NCBI GenBank assembly: GCA_016213775.1
Contig: JACQZR010000266.1
Coordinates: 1-32,529, forward strand
DNA from: Acidobacteriota bacterium
GTDB taxonomy: Bacteria; Acidobacteriota; Terriglobia; Bryobacterales; Bryobacteraceae
Direction: 5' to 3'
Length of the DNA: 32,529 bases
The notes below the pieces were generated by a model. It did not search any database. It was not told where the DNA came from and worked only from the letters and a program-made list of their open reading frames with translations. This document shows positions 21,449 to 29,635 of this stretch, piece by piece. Each line of letters starts with the position of its first letter. The first letter of the stretch is position 1. The position numbers and the translations under genes were made by a program.

Positions 21449-22561
21449 CTATTTCTTCAAGCCGCCAACGAAGCTCCGAATTTCTTTCAGCACTTCCGAT
21501 TCGTTTGACAGGAACACGTAGTGAGTCGCTCCCGGCACCCGAACAATGCGTGATAAAGGCGCCCCCTTTGCGAACGCCTTCGCGCAACCGTCTCTGGCAG
21601 GGGCTGCACCATTGGGCGGCGTGCCTTCCTTGGGCGCGGCATATATGGCGAGCGCGGGAGCCCGGATGCTCGTGTACCTTTGCGTCCCGGCTTGAATCGC
21701 GGCCTGCACCGTCTTAGGACTGGCCTTCTGCGGAGGCGCCGGCGGCAGCGAGCAGGACAGCGCCGCATCATCAATAGCGTAGGCGTGCGCGGCCTCGAGA
21801 TACACCAGGCCGGCGACTTTCTCCGGATACCGCGATCCAATCGAACTCATCTCCTCCCCGGCAACGGAGTGCCCCGCCAGGACCGGACGGTTCAGCTTCA
21901 AGGCGTCGATCACTCGCAGAACGTCGTCCGCTAACCGATCCGCGGAATAACCTGAGAAGGGTCTGCTCGACGCCCCGAATCCACGCCTTGTGATTCCGTA
22001 AACGTGAAACTGGTGGATGAGCTTTGGCGCCAACCTGTCGAATATGTGCGCCGTGTTTCCCATACCCGCGAGAAGAACCAGCGGCGGACCGGAGCCGCCC
22101 CAATCGAGGACTTCCAGCCTGACGTCCTGATCCACCGTGACGAACTGATCGGTATGCGGAACCGGATCGCGCCACGCGGTATCCTTGGTCGCGCGATGCA
22201 GTTCCAGGGGAAGGGAGCCCCCCTGCGTCAATGTGCCCGTCATCGAGTTTCCGCCGGCGCTCAGTTTTCCTTCGTAAACGACCTTCATGGAGTCGACCGT
22301 GAACCTGAAATCGGAGCCTTCTAGCGACACCGAATTGGCCCGGTTACCCGATCCCCAGTCGGGCACATTCTCGCCAACTCGAATGATTCTGGCCTCCAGG
22401 CTGCCGTCAAGCTGCTTCGAAATGCGAATGATCATGCGCATTTCTCTTGCTTCCAGCGTCCCTTGCCAATCGCCTCTGATGTCCTGCGCGCAAAGCGCCC
22501 CAGTCACCAACAGCAACAGAGTGGTCACCCACAGAGTGTGCTTTGTCTTCAGATGCCGCAT
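21449..22561 (-). CDS. secreted alpha/beta hydrolase with N-terminal lipocalin-like domain
   Basis: This 370-residue exported hydrolase begins with a signal peptide (KTKHTLWVTTLLLLVTGALCAQ). A beta-rich domain follows (about 27-125, DIRGDWQGTLEA..., of a type often fused to acidobacterial hydrolases), then an alpha/beta-hydrolase domain. The nucleophile elbow is GHSVAG (Ser232), the oxyanion-side motif is LLAGMGNTAHIF and the catalytic His is in PGATHYVF near the C-terminus. The substrate is unknown (ester or small amide). Start: ATG 22561 follows GAGGAGAGGAG; a GTG 15 nt upstream (22576) lies inside that ribosome binding site and is less likely. It follows ADOP unit 2 by 74 bp on the same strand and could belong to that operon. 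Confidence 0.85.
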   Translation of the reverse strand: MRHLKTKHTLWVTTLLLLVTGALCAQDIRGDWQGTLEAREMRMIIRISKQLDGSLEARIIRVGENVPDWGSGNRANSVSLEGSDFRFTVDSMKVVYEGKLSAGGNSMTGTLTQGGSLPLELHRATKDTAWRDPVPHTDQFVTVDQDVRLEVLDWGGSGPPLVLLAGMGNTAHIFDRLAPKLIHQFHVYGITRRGFGASSRPFSGYSADRLADDVLRVIDALKLNRPVLAGHSVAGEEMSSIGSRYPEKVAGLVYLEAAHAYAIDDAALSCSLPPAPPQKASPKTVQAAIQAGTQRYTSIRAPALAIYAAPKEGTPPNGAAPARDGCAKAFAKGAPLSRIVRVPGATHYVFLSNESEVLKEIRSFVGGLKK

Positions 22562-22635
22562 GGCTCCTCTCCTCACTCTCTATGACGCGACGGGAACCCG
22601 CTTATTTCAGGACGGCTGGATTTATTCTGAAAACG

Positions 22636-25203
22636 CTATTCAGTCCTCAATGCGATCAGCGGATCCACGCGCGCCGCACGGCTCGCCGGGATGTAACCGG
22701 CTATCAAAGTTGCCCCAAGGATGCCGGTCACAATCGCCGCGAAAGCAGCCGCATCAGTGGCGCCGGCTCCGAACAGCAAGCTGCGGAACACCTGCGTCGA
22801 AGCGAGGGCGAGGGGCACACCGATACAGATTCCGCATACTGTGAGAATCAGCGCGTCCTTCAGGACCATCCACACAACCTGGAGCTGCCTGGCGCCCAGC
22901 GCCATTCTCACGCCGATCTCGCCGGTCCGCTCCGAGACGGCGTAGGAGAGGCGTCCATACAGTCCAATGCAGGCGATCAGGAGCGCAAACCCGCCGAACC
23001 AGGAACATAGCGTGGAAACCATGCGTTCCCGGACCAGAGTCGCGTCCACACGGTCATCCAACGTATCGAGGTACCAGACGGGGACGTCACGCGCCGTTTC
23101 GCGGAGCTCACGCCGAACGGCGCCAGCGAGCATTGCGGGATCACCGGAGGTGCGGATGGCATACGATCCTGATCCGAAGGCAGGCTGGTAAACCATGGGT
23201 TCGGCGGGCTCGCGCAGGCTTCGATAACGGGCGTCCCTCACAATGCCGATGACCTCACTGTCGGTCCCAAAAACGTCAAGGTGCCGGCCGAGCGGGTTCC
23301 GGTCAGGGAAGAATCTCCGGGCCACAGTCTCGCTGATGATGGCCACCGGCCGGCGCTCCACGGCATCCTGTTCGCTAAACGGGCGACCCGACACAAGCGC
23401 AATCCCCATGGTCTCGAAGAAACGTGGACCCACTTGATTGATGCTGAAGTCGTTGGTCGTGACGTTGGCGCCTCCGAGCGGCACATCCGCAAAAGTGCTC
23501 ACTGCCACCACTCCAGGAAGTGCCGCAAAGCGCTGGTGCAGTTCCCGGTGCAGGCGAAGCGCGTCTGGGCCCTTATAGTGGCCGGCGCTGAAGCTCAGCA
23601 TCAGCAGGCCTTCCTTTCGGAAGCCCGCGTCCACCTGCTGAAGCTTACGCAGACTTCCCAGCAGCATGCCCGCCGAAACCAGCACGATCACACACAGAGC
23701 TACCTGGGAGACGATCAGCGCCGCGGACCATGCCCGTGAGCCGGTCTTCAGACGCGATCCATGCTGAGCGCCGATCGTGTCGTCCCGGATCACGCGCAAC
23801 GCCGGAACGATGCCGAACAATACCCCCGTCAACAAACTCACCGCAGCGGTAAAGGCCAGCGTCCGCCAGTCGGGCGCAAGGTCCAGCGAGATCGGTGTCC
23901 GGCCACGGGACATTGACTGCACCACCAGCTTGCTCGCCACCTGTGCAATTCCGAAAGCGAAAAGGGCGCCCAGGCTGGACAGCAGCAGGCTCTCCGTCAG
24001 CATCTGCCGCAGGAGACGGCCGCGGCCTGCGCCCAGGGCGATTCGCATGTGAATCTCCTGACGCCGCCCGCTGGCCCGAGCGAGCAACAGGCTGGCAAGA
24101 TTCATACACGCGATCAACAAAACCAGAGCGACCGCGCTCATCAGAATCCGCAGCGGAAGGGCGAACTGCATTCGCACGTCACCGAATCCGCTGCCCGCCG
24201 GGATGACTTCCAACCTCGGCGGCGGGCCTTTTATTTTGGGGTTTCGCGGCAAATTCGCGAACCGCACCGCAAGATCGGCTTGCACCTGTTCGATAGACAA
24301 TCCGGGCCTTCGCCGGCCCAGCAGCCGCAACCAATAAACATCCGGATTTGTCAGCAACGGTCCACCCTGGCTTTTCAGCGGGACGATGATGTCGGCGGGT
24401 CTACCCGGTTCCAGCCCCGTAAATCCCCGCTGAGCAACACCCACAATCGTGAAAGGCCGGTCCTGTAAAGTGACCGTCTGTCCGATGGCATTCGGGTCGG
24501 CGCCGAACTGGCGCTGCCAGTAGCCGTAGCTCAACACCGCCACGGCATCCGCAGCCTGATCATCGGCTTCGGTAATCATTCGTCCGAGGGCGGAGGATAT
24601 GCCAAGTAAAGAAGCACAGTTCCCACTGGCGAGCATCCCCTCGACGAACTGCGATTCTCCTGACGTTCTTGCGCGCAGGATCGAATGCCGGGACGCGCAC
24701 AGCCCCGCAAGCGTCTCACTCGCTGCAAACGCTTCACGCTGCCGGTTGTTGAGCATCAGGGACTGCCGATCGCTGAAGTGCTGCGTGGCCAGCACCAGTT
24801 CCGCGGGCGACTTGAGCGGAAGCGGTCGAAAAAGTAGCGCGTCAAACACACTGAAGATAGCCGTATTGGCGCCGATGCCGAGTGCGAGAGATAGCACGGC
24901 CGTCGCAGTGAAACCCGGATTCCGGCGAAGCGTCCGAAGCCCATAACGGATGTCCTGAATCAGCGTATCCACAAGTGAGTACCTCCAGGAATCGAGCGTC
25001 TGTTCCGCCAGCAGTGACGGGTTGCCCACCTCGCGGCGAGCCCGCCCGCGTGCCTCCTCAGGTGGTACACCCGCTTCGATCAAGCGCTGCTCACGCATCG
25101 CGAGGTGGAACTCCAACTCTTCACTGGCTCTGGCATGCAGGCTGCGCCTGGCGAACAGAGCAGCCAGCCGAACCCGCACCTCAATCCAAAACTGATTGGG
25201 CAT
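22636..25203 (-). CDS. ADOP-family permease (MacB/FtsX-like, unit 2)
   Basis: This 855-residue second ADOP permease has the same plan as unit 1 but only moderate similarity to it. An N-terminal helical domain ([19 protein letters not shown] around 25-45) is followed by [47 protein letters not shown]. After that come a periplasmic MacB_PCD domain, FtsX module 1 ([22 protein letters not shown]), a second periplasmic domain and FtsX module 2 ([21 protein letters not shown]). No ABC ATPase is adjacent. Its ATG overlaps the padR stop by one base (TAATG at 25205-25201), so expression is coupled to the regulator. The C-terminus ends DPLIALRTE, the usual ADOP ending. The substrate or signal is unknown. 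Confidence 0.92.
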   Translation of the reverse strand: MPNQFWIEVRVRLAALFARRSLHARASEELEFHLAMREQRLIEAGVPPEEARGRARREVGNPSLLAEQTLDSWRYSLVDTLIQDIRYGLRTLRRNPGFTATAVLSLALGIGANTAIFSVFDALLFRPLPLKSPAELVLATQHFSDRQSLMLNNRQREAFAASETLAGLCASRHSILRARTSGESQFVEGMLASGNCASLLGISSALGRMITEADDQAADAVAVLSYGYWQRQFGADPNAIGQTVTLQDRPFTIVGVAQRGFTGLEPGRPADIIVPLKSQGGPLLTNPDVYWLRLLGRRRPGLSIEQVQADLAVRFANLPRNPKIKGPPPRLEVIPAGSGFGDVRMQFALPLRILMSAVALVLLIACMNLASLLLARASGRRQEIHMRIALGAGRGRLLRQMLTESLLLSSLGALFAFGIAQVASKLVVQSMSRGRTPISLDLAPDWRTLAFTAAVSLLTGVLFGIVPALRVIRDDTIGAQHGSRLKTGSRAWSAALIVSQVALCVIVLVSAGMLLGSLRKLQQVDAGFRKEGLLMLSFSAGHYKGPDALRLHRELHQRFAALPGVVAVSTFADVPLGGANVTTNDFSINQVGPRFFETMGIALVSGRPFSEQDAVERRPVAIISETVARRFFPDRNPLGRHLDVFGTDSEVIGIVRDARYRSLREPAEPMVYQPAFGSGSYAIRTSGDPAMLAGAVRRELRETARDVPVWYLDTLDDRVDATLVRERMVSTLCSWFGGFALLIACIGLYGRLSYAVSERTGEIGVRMALGARQLQVVWMVLKDALILTVCGICIGVPLALASTQVFRSLLFGAGATDAAAFAAIVTGILGATLIAGYIPASRAARVDPLIALRTE

Positions 25204-25544
25204 TATGGCACCAACGGGTCGATCACACGGTTGACCGCCTCCACCACCCGCCGCCAGTTTGAGATCTTCACTGTGACTTGCTTGCGTCCCCGCGGCGTGA
25301 GCTTGTAGAAACGGGCCCGGCGGTTGTTTTCGGAAACGCCCCAGGCCGACTCAATCAACCCCTGCGACTCGAGCCGGTGGAGGGCCGGATACAACGATCC
25401 CTCTTCCACATGCAAAGCGTCCGAGACTCCGTGAAGGTACTCGGCAATGCCAAATCCGTGCATTTGCCCGCGAGCCAGGCGGGACAGGATCAGCAGATCC
25501 AGCGTACCAACGGAATCTGCGCCGGGTTGTTGTGGGCGACCCAT
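25203..25544 (-). CDS. PadR-family transcriptional regulator (unit 2)
   Basis: This 113-residue PadR winged-helix regulator carries [46 protein letters not shown] and [17 protein letters not shown], the same motif order as unit 1. It probably represses its own operon with the coupled ADOP permease. Upstream on its strand, TTGACT (bases 25590-25585) is followed by a CATACT-like -10 at 17-bp spacing, with an ATGCAT palindrome at the -10. No long dyad like that of unit 1 is present, and no Shine-Dalgarno sequence precedes the ATG at 25544. The divergent neighbour is vapB, 124 bp away. Confidence 0.92.
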   Translation of the reverse strand: MGRPQQPGADSVGTLDLLILSRLARGQMHGFGIAEYLHGVSDALHVEEGSLYPALHRLESQGLIESAWGVSENNRRARFYKLTPRGRKQVTVKISNWRRVVEAVNRVIDPLVP

Positions 25545-25623
25545 AGATTTTTGATATGAGTATGCATCGGCACAGGCGAGAAGTCAAGCGGGCTCGCCCC
25601 ACAGCACACGGTTGAGGCCATAC

Positions 25624-25652
25624 TTTGCAGTGCCAGCGCGGCGGCGGATAAT
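25624..25652 (+). promoter_or_regulatory. candidate vapBC promoter
   Basis: TTTGCA (25624-25629) and GATAAT (25647-25652) are separated by 17 bp, a good sigma-70 match. A GAGG ribosome binding site (25659-25662) follows, 6 nt before ATG 25669. Confidence 0.5.
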
Positions 25653-25668
25653 GAGATTGAGGTTCTTC

Positions 25669-25893
25669 ATGTCTCTCGAACAAGCGATTCTGGAAGCCGT
25701 CCGCGCGTTGCCGGCTGACAAACAGCAAGAAGTGCTGAACCATGCCGCCAAACTTCGTGACGAGGCAGGAAGGAAGAGACCCTTCAAGAGTGTCAGAGGC
25801 CTGTGGGCCGACCTGGGTATTTCGCTGTCGTCGGAGGAGATCGACGAGAATCAGCGGGACATGGGACGGAACTTCCCCAGGGAAGACATCTGA
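25669..25893 (+). CDS. vapB: antitoxin of a VapBC-type pair (DUF2281-like)
   Basis: This is a 74-residue antitoxin. The N-terminal helical part (MSLEQAILEAVRALPADKQQEVLNHAAKL) resembles the DUF2281 antitoxin family. The C-terminal tail, with WADLGISLSSEEIDENQRDMG, is the acidic, flexible part expected to wrap and inhibit the toxin. Such antitoxins bind their own promoter together with the toxin. Start ATG 25669 is supported by GAGG 6 nt upstream; longer in-frame starts upstream lie inside the promoter. The TGA overlaps the toxin ATG by one base (25891-25895), the normal toxin-antitoxin coupling. Confidence 0.85.
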   Translation: MSLEQAILEAVRALPADKQQEVLNHAAKLRDEAGRKRPFKSVRGLWADLGISLSSEEIDENQRDMGRNFPREDI

Positions 25894-26294
25894 TGCCTGC
25901 GGTTGTGGCAGATACACACACCATTGTCTGGTACCTGTCGGCTGACGACCGGCTATCGGCAAATGCGGCTGATGCCCTCGATGCCGCGACGGCTGCCGGG
26001 GAGCATATTCATGTGCCCTCGATTTGTCTCGTGGAACTAACCTATCTTGTCGAGAAGGGTCGTTTGCCTGTCGTGGCGCGTGATCGGTTGATCCGTGCAT
26101 TGGATGACCCGGCATCTCCATTCTTATTAGCGCCACTCGACCGCATGGTCGCCGATGCCCTCGAATTGGTGAGCCGCTTAGAGGTTCCGGACCTGCCGGA
26201 TCGAATTGTGGCAGCCACGGCGGTTGCTCTTCGAGCGGCCCTCATTAGTCGCGACAGGAAGATCCGGGCATCCCAAGTCCGTACGCTCTGGTAG
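25893..26294 (+). CDS. vapC: PIN-domain ribonuclease toxin VapC
   Basis: VapC toxins are Mg-dependent endoribonucleases that cut tRNA or rRNA when freed from their antitoxin. The 133-residue protein keeps the acidic PIN residues: Asp7 (VVADTHTIVWYL), Glu48 (SICLVELTYLVEKGRL), Asp100/Asp103 (VPDLPDRIVAATA) and Asp121 (LISRDRKI). It therefore looks intact and active. It starts on the antitoxin stop. Downstream, 27 bp separate it from the convergent sulfatase gene; no terminator is visible there. Confidence 0.93.
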   Translation: MPAVVADTHTIVWYLSADDRLSANAADALDAATAAGEHIHVPSICLVELTYLVEKGRLPVVARDRLIRALDDPASPFLLAPLDRMVADALELVSRLEVPDLPDRIVAATAVALRAALISRDRKIRASQVRTLW

Positions 26295-26321
26295 CGAGCA
26301 CCATTGCCGGGCCGAATCACG

Positions 26322-27683
26322 TCACTTTACCCAGTCGCGCGTCCCCCCGGCATGCGGCCGGGGCGGCGTGTGATTCTGCTTCAGCACTGCCGCCATGCGT
26401 GCGGCAACGGTGGGCTCCGCCGCCGACAGATCCGTCCTCTCAAACGGGTCCGTGGCAAGATCAAACAGCTCCAAAGGCCGGGCCGGCGATTCCTTCACCG
26501 CCTTCCAATTCCCTACGCGCGCCGCTTGCCGCAACGACCCCGGCGGCAATGTCGATGTCTTGAAGTCGAAGCCCCAGTTCTCCCAATACAGCGTCCGCTC
26601 GGGTGCGCGCGTCTCCTTGCCCAGAAACAGCGGCATCAGGTTCCGCCCATCCAGACCTACGGGTGCGCGCAACCCAGCCAGATCGAGAAATGTCGGGAAC
26701 AGGTCGCAAAATGCCCACGGCGTCGCCGAGACCGAACCCGCCTTGATCCTCCCGGGCCACCGCGCAATCGCCGGAATGCGAATGCCGCCTTCATACATCG
26801 TCCCTTTGGCTCCGCGCAGCCCCGCCGTGCTGTTGAAGAACGAAGCGGAATGAGAACCTCCGGTGGGCGCTCCATTGTCGCTGGCGAAGAGCACCAGGGT
26901 GTTCTCCTCCAACCGCAGATCGCGAAGCAGCCCGAGCAGACGTCCCGCCATGTCATCGGCTCGCGTCACCATCGAGGCCATGTTTTTCTCCACCTCCGGC
27001 CATGGCTGTTTGGCGTACTCGCCCTGACCGGGAACCTCATAGGCGGCGTGCGGCAGCGTGTAGGTGGCATACAGGAAGAAAGGCGAATCCTTCCTGCGCC
27101 TCAGAAAGTCGTAGCTCCTCTCGGCGATCACGTCCGCGCTATACACCTTGCGCCCACCATCCCGGTTGTCCGGAATCTCGTGACGCTTGCCATTGTTCCA
27201 AAGAAAGTCCGTGTAGTAGTTGTGCGCGTGGATCTGATGGAGGTAGCCGAAGAACTCATCGAAGCCGTGCCGTTCCGGTGCCCCCGTAGTACCCGCATCG
27301 CCAAGGCCCCATTTCCCAAACCCCCCGGTCGCGTACCCCGCCTTCTTGAGGTGCGTGACAAAGGTGACATCCCCGGGTGCAATTGGAGCCGTACCCGCAT
27401 TGGCTCGGATAGCGGCATGACCGTTATGCAAGCCCGTCATTAGCGAGCAGCGAGACGGCGCGCAAACCGTCCCGCCTGCATAGGCGCTTGTGAATCGCAA
27501 GCCTTCGCTACCTAGCCTGTCGATATTCGGTGTCTTGATCTTTGTTTGGCCAAAACAGCCAACATCGCCGACACCCAGATCATCAAGCAGCAGGAACACA
27601 ACGTTTGGCAGGCGTTGCTGCGACCGCAGCACAGCGGGTGCGGCAGCGGCCTGCAAAAGCGCACGGCGAGGAATGCAGTTCAT
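26322..27683 (-). CDS. exported type I sulfatase
   Basis: This formylglycine-dependent sulfatase hydrolyses sulfate esters, probably from a sulfated carbohydrate. The FGly motif CAPSR (Cys74) is intact. Metal ligands are seen in LLLDDLG (Asp34-Asp35) and LFASDNGAP, and the substrate-side MYEGGIRIPAIA and PHAAYEVPG segments are typical. The N-terminus (CIPRRALLQAAAAPAVLRS) looks like a twin-arginine signal, so the folded enzyme is probably exported. Start ATG 27683 is preferred over upstream ATGs at 27692 and 27710 because a perfect TATAAT sits 7 nt before it, overlapping the 27692 candidate. The radical SAM enzyme at 10 kb could in principle mature sulfatases, but it is distant and its substrate is unknown. 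Confidence 0.93.
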   Translation of the reverse strand: MNCIPRRALLQAAAAPAVLRSQQRLPNVVFLLLDDLGVGDVGCFGQTKIKTPNIDRLGSEGLRFTSAYAGGTVCAPSRCSLMTGLHNGHAAIRANAGTAPIAPGDVTFVTHLKKAGYATGGFGKWGLGDAGTTGAPERHGFDEFFGYLHQIHAHNYYTDFLWNNGKRHEIPDNRDGGRKVYSADVIAERSYDFLRRRKDSPFFLYATYTLPHAAYEVPGQGEYAKQPWPEVEKNMASMVTRADDMAGRLLGLLRDLRLEENTLVLFASDNGAPTGGSHSASFFNSTAGLRGAKGTMYEGGIRIPAIARWPGRIKAGSVSATPWAFCDLFPTFLDLAGLRAPVGLDGRNLMPLFLGKETRAPERTLYWENWGFDFKTSTLPPGSLRQAARVGNWKAVKESPARPLELFDLATDPFERTDLSAAEPTVAARMAAVLKQNHTPPRPHAGGTRDWVK

Positions 27684-27690
27684 CCATTGC

Positions 27691-27696
27691 ATTATA
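27691..27696 (-). promoter_or_regulatory. candidate -10 box of the sulfatase gene
   Basis: A perfect TATAAT on the minus strand lies 7 nt before the preferred ATG (27683), so transcription should start at the start codon itself. It lies in the 42-bp gap after the GntR gene. Confidence 0.55.
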
Positions 27697-27725
27697 CCGG
27701 CGTGCGGCACATCAAGAACCAGCGG

Positions 27726-28388
27726 TTACGCGGTCATTGTCGCCGCGGTTGCTACCTCGTCCGCGGATTCTTCACCTCCAACTGGCGGTTGCTGCAAATG
27801 CGACTTTAGCGACTCCGCGATCGCGGTGGAATCACCGGACCGCAGATTGGCGGCGAGATGCTTGTACTCCACTCCGGCTCCACCCCGCAGGCGCGCGCGG
27901 CGGACAAACAATGGCATGGAAACCTGCTCCAAAGTGCGAGACAGTACCGGATTTCCAGCCAATTCCCATACGCGCCCGTGAAAGCGCCGCTCGGCTTGGA
28001 TAGCATCATAGGCGCCGTTGCGAGAGGATTGCTCCGCTTCATTAGCAAGCATTGCAATCTCCTCCATTTCATCAGGAGTCATCCGCTCCCGGGCTTCCAG
28101 AAACGCGACGGTTTCCAAAGCACATCGTACTGCCTGTCGTTGGTCTGCTTCGTCCGCCGCGAATGTCGTCACGTTGGTACTGCGATTTGGTGTACGCACA
28201 ACAAGTCCGTACTGCTCGAGATGCGCCAGCGCTTCCCGAACCGTCGCCTGACTCACGTTGAGCGTCTTCGCAAGACCAAGCTCTCGCAATGTCTCTCCGG
28301 GTTTCAATTCGCCCCGGAAAATGGCATCACGTATCGTTTCAAAGACCTGCGCACTGAGTGACTCTGCACGAACAGGTTGAAAAGGCAT
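27726..28388 (-). CDS. GntR-family regulator, FadR/FCD subfamily
   Basis: This 220-residue regulator has an N-terminal GntR winged helix (about 10-72: AQVFETIRDAIFRGELKPGETLRE, with recognition helix NVSQATVREALAHLEQYGLV) and a C-terminal all-helical FCD domain. The domain's metal or ligand-binding His residues can be seen in RRFHGRVWELAGNP, KHLAANLRSGD and LKSHL. FCD regulators usually respond to organic acids or sugar acids and repress nearby catabolic genes. The sulfatase lies 42 bp downstream on the same strand and the sugar-type permease is a few kb upstream, so either could be a target. Start ATG 28388 follows GAGGAGG with 7-nt spacing. Confidence 0.93.
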   Translation of the reverse strand: MPFQPVRAESLSAQVFETIRDAIFRGELKPGETLRELGLAKTLNVSQATVREALAHLEQYGLVVRTPNRSTNVTTFAADEADQRQAVRCALETVAFLEARERMTPDEMEEIAMLANEAEQSSRNGAYDAIQAERRFHGRVWELAGNPVLSRTLEQVSMPLFVRRARLRGGAGVEYKHLAANLRSGDSTAIAESLKSHLQQPPVGGEESADEVATAATMTA

Positions 28389-28425
28389 CCTGAACCTCCT
28401 CTACCGGACCGAACCCCCATCCACT

Positions 28426-28454
28426 ACTATAAACGAAATAAGGTGTACTCTCTA
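28426..28454 (-). promoter_or_regulatory. candidate promoter of the GntR gene
   Basis: On the minus strand TAGAGA (28454-28449) and TATAGT (28431-28426) are 17 bp apart. It lies in the 82-bp gap between the GntR gene and the envelope protein gene. Confidence 0.35.
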
Positions 28455-28470
28455 ATACTGGACGATCATT

Positions 28471-29379
28471 TCATCTTTCAGTGATCGTTACCGCGGTCCG
28501 TAAACGGAACGATACTTTCGACTCCACCGGCAAAACCACCGGCTTGCCCCGAGTGGCTAAAACCACTCCTGTGCCGGCTGCGCCGCCGGAACCTGCGCCG
28601 ATGGCAGCGCCTTTTCCGCCCCCAAAGATCGCCCCCAATGCCGCCCCGACCCCAGCGCCGATCGCGACTTTTTGTGCGTCCGATTTGCGCGTCTGCTCAC
28701 CTTCCTTGTCCCATGCCTGTGTTTGAATCCCCACCTTTTGTCCATCGGAGGTGTGGATACGGGTGAGTTCGAGCGACAGATGTGAAACCCCCTTCACTCG
28801 ACCCGCTTTCTCGGTATCAATCACGCGTCCCTCCACCCGAGCCCCGCGCTCTGCGATCGCAAACCCGTCTACGATTATCGGCTGATCCAATGTAGCTTCA
28901 AATGTCTGCCCGTCATGCACCGTCTCGGAACTCAACGTCTGCACCAGCCGCACGACTACAGGGGTTCCGGGCGCCAGCGTCACTCGATTCGGTTCGCGGG
29001 GCGCGGCCTGTGCCGGCGCGGGAGCAGGATTGGATGCCTGCTGCGGGATCGCCGCCGGTGCACTCGCCGCCGGTACACTCGAAGGCGTTGTATCGGGCGT
29101 CTGGGGAGACGGTTGTTGCGTGGCTTGTTCCTGCGATTTCGGCGGTGTCTTGCCTGATGCCGGTGTGGCGCGCTGCTGTGGCGCCCGCGCGAATGAAGAT
29201 ACCGGCGCCGGGTTGGTGGGTACCACCGCCGGACTTCCCGAGGGCTGCGGTTCCAGGGTCTTCTGCACCACCTCTTGCGGTGCGGGTTGCGAAGGCTGCT
29301 CCGAACCGCGGTTGGTCACCAGGAGGGCGATACTACCCGCCACCAGAGCCCCTCCAACGAATGCAATCAAGGGTTTCAT
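28471..29379 (-). CDS. membrane-anchored Pro/Ala/Gln-rich protein with C-terminal glycine zipper
   Basis: This is a 302-residue envelope protein of a type often seen in Acidobacteria; I know no function for it. An N-terminal membrane anchor or uncleaved signal (LIAFVGGALVAGSIALLV, 4-21) leads into a long low-complexity Pro/Gln/Ala/Ser linker (about 25-130). A compact beta-rich domain follows (LAPGTPVVVRLVQTLSSETVHDGQTFEATLDQPI, about 137-225). Then comes a Gly-Ala zipper helix pair (GAGVGAALGAIFGGGKGAAIGAGSGGAAGTGVVL, about 245-280) and a final strand KVSFRL. The linker suggests it spans the periplasm, with the beta domain near the cell wall or outer membrane. Start ATG 29379 follows GAGAGGTG. 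It has its own promoter and is not clearly part of an operon. Confidence 0.75.
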   Translation of the reverse strand: MKPLIAFVGGALVAGSIALLVTNRGSEQPSQPAPQEVVQKTLEPQPSGSPAVVPTNPAPVSSFARAPQQRATPASGKTPPKSQEQATQQPSPQTPDTTPSSVPAASAPAAIPQQASNPAPAPAQAAPREPNRVTLAPGTPVVVRLVQTLSSETVHDGQTFEATLDQPIIVDGFAIAERGARVEGRVIDTEKAGRVKGVSHLSLELTRIHTSDGQKVGIQTQAWDKEGEQTRKSDAQKVAIGAGVGAALGAIFGGGKGAAIGAGSGGAAGTGVVLATRGKPVVLPVESKVSFRLRTAVTITER

Positions 29380-29396
29380 GGACCAGACACCTCTCT

Positions 29397-29425
29397 ATAG
29401 TCTATATGCGCGAGACGACTGTTAA
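29397..29425 (-). promoter_or_regulatory. candidate promoter of the glycine-zipper protein gene
   Basis: On the minus strand TTAACA (29425-29420, five of six matches to the -35 consensus) and GACTAT (29402-29397) are 17 bp apart. The -10 lies in an 11-bp palindrome TATAGACTATA. A tandem TTAAGTTT repeat (plus strand, 29422-29438) flanks the -35. Confidence 0.4.
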
Positions 29426-29528
29426 GTTTCTTAAGTTTGAGTGGCGGACGCGCACGCACGCCCCAAGCTCCTGAAGACACAGCCCGGAATGGAGATGTGA
29501 AATAAATACACTTTCGACGGTATGGGAA

Positions 29529-29562
29529 TATGCCATCGCTTGCGGATATCCTGGATGGCATA
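29529..29562. repeat. 9-bp perfect inverted repeat in the 29380-29635 gap
   Basis: TATGCCATC (29529-29537) is the exact reverse complement of GATGGCATA (29554-29562), with a 16-nt loop that itself contains the palindrome GGATATCC. A GGTATG just upstream (29519-29524) can pair alternatively with CATACC (29559-29564), so two competing folds are possible. No gene is seen in this 256-bp gap, which otherwise holds the promoter at 29397-29425 and, at 29615-29632, a GC-rich palindrome next to a T-run. Confidence 0.5.
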
Positions 29563-29635
29563 CCACTCCAGAGGTGAGAAGCGCGCCGGTTGCTGATGCG
29601 ATCCTCCAAAAGAGACGGCGCCGGCGCTTTTTTAA

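Noticed and set aside
26304-27443. Plus-strand open frame of about 380 codons over the sulfatase
   Set aside because: The minus-strand sulfatase has intact catalytic motifs; the plus-strand product is compositionally biased and without domains.
29615-29632. GC palindrome followed by a T-run (GCGCCGGCGC then TTTTTT)
   Set aside because: The palindrome leaves no room for a proper loop, and the T-run is on the plus strand, where no gene ends. It is not called as a terminator.
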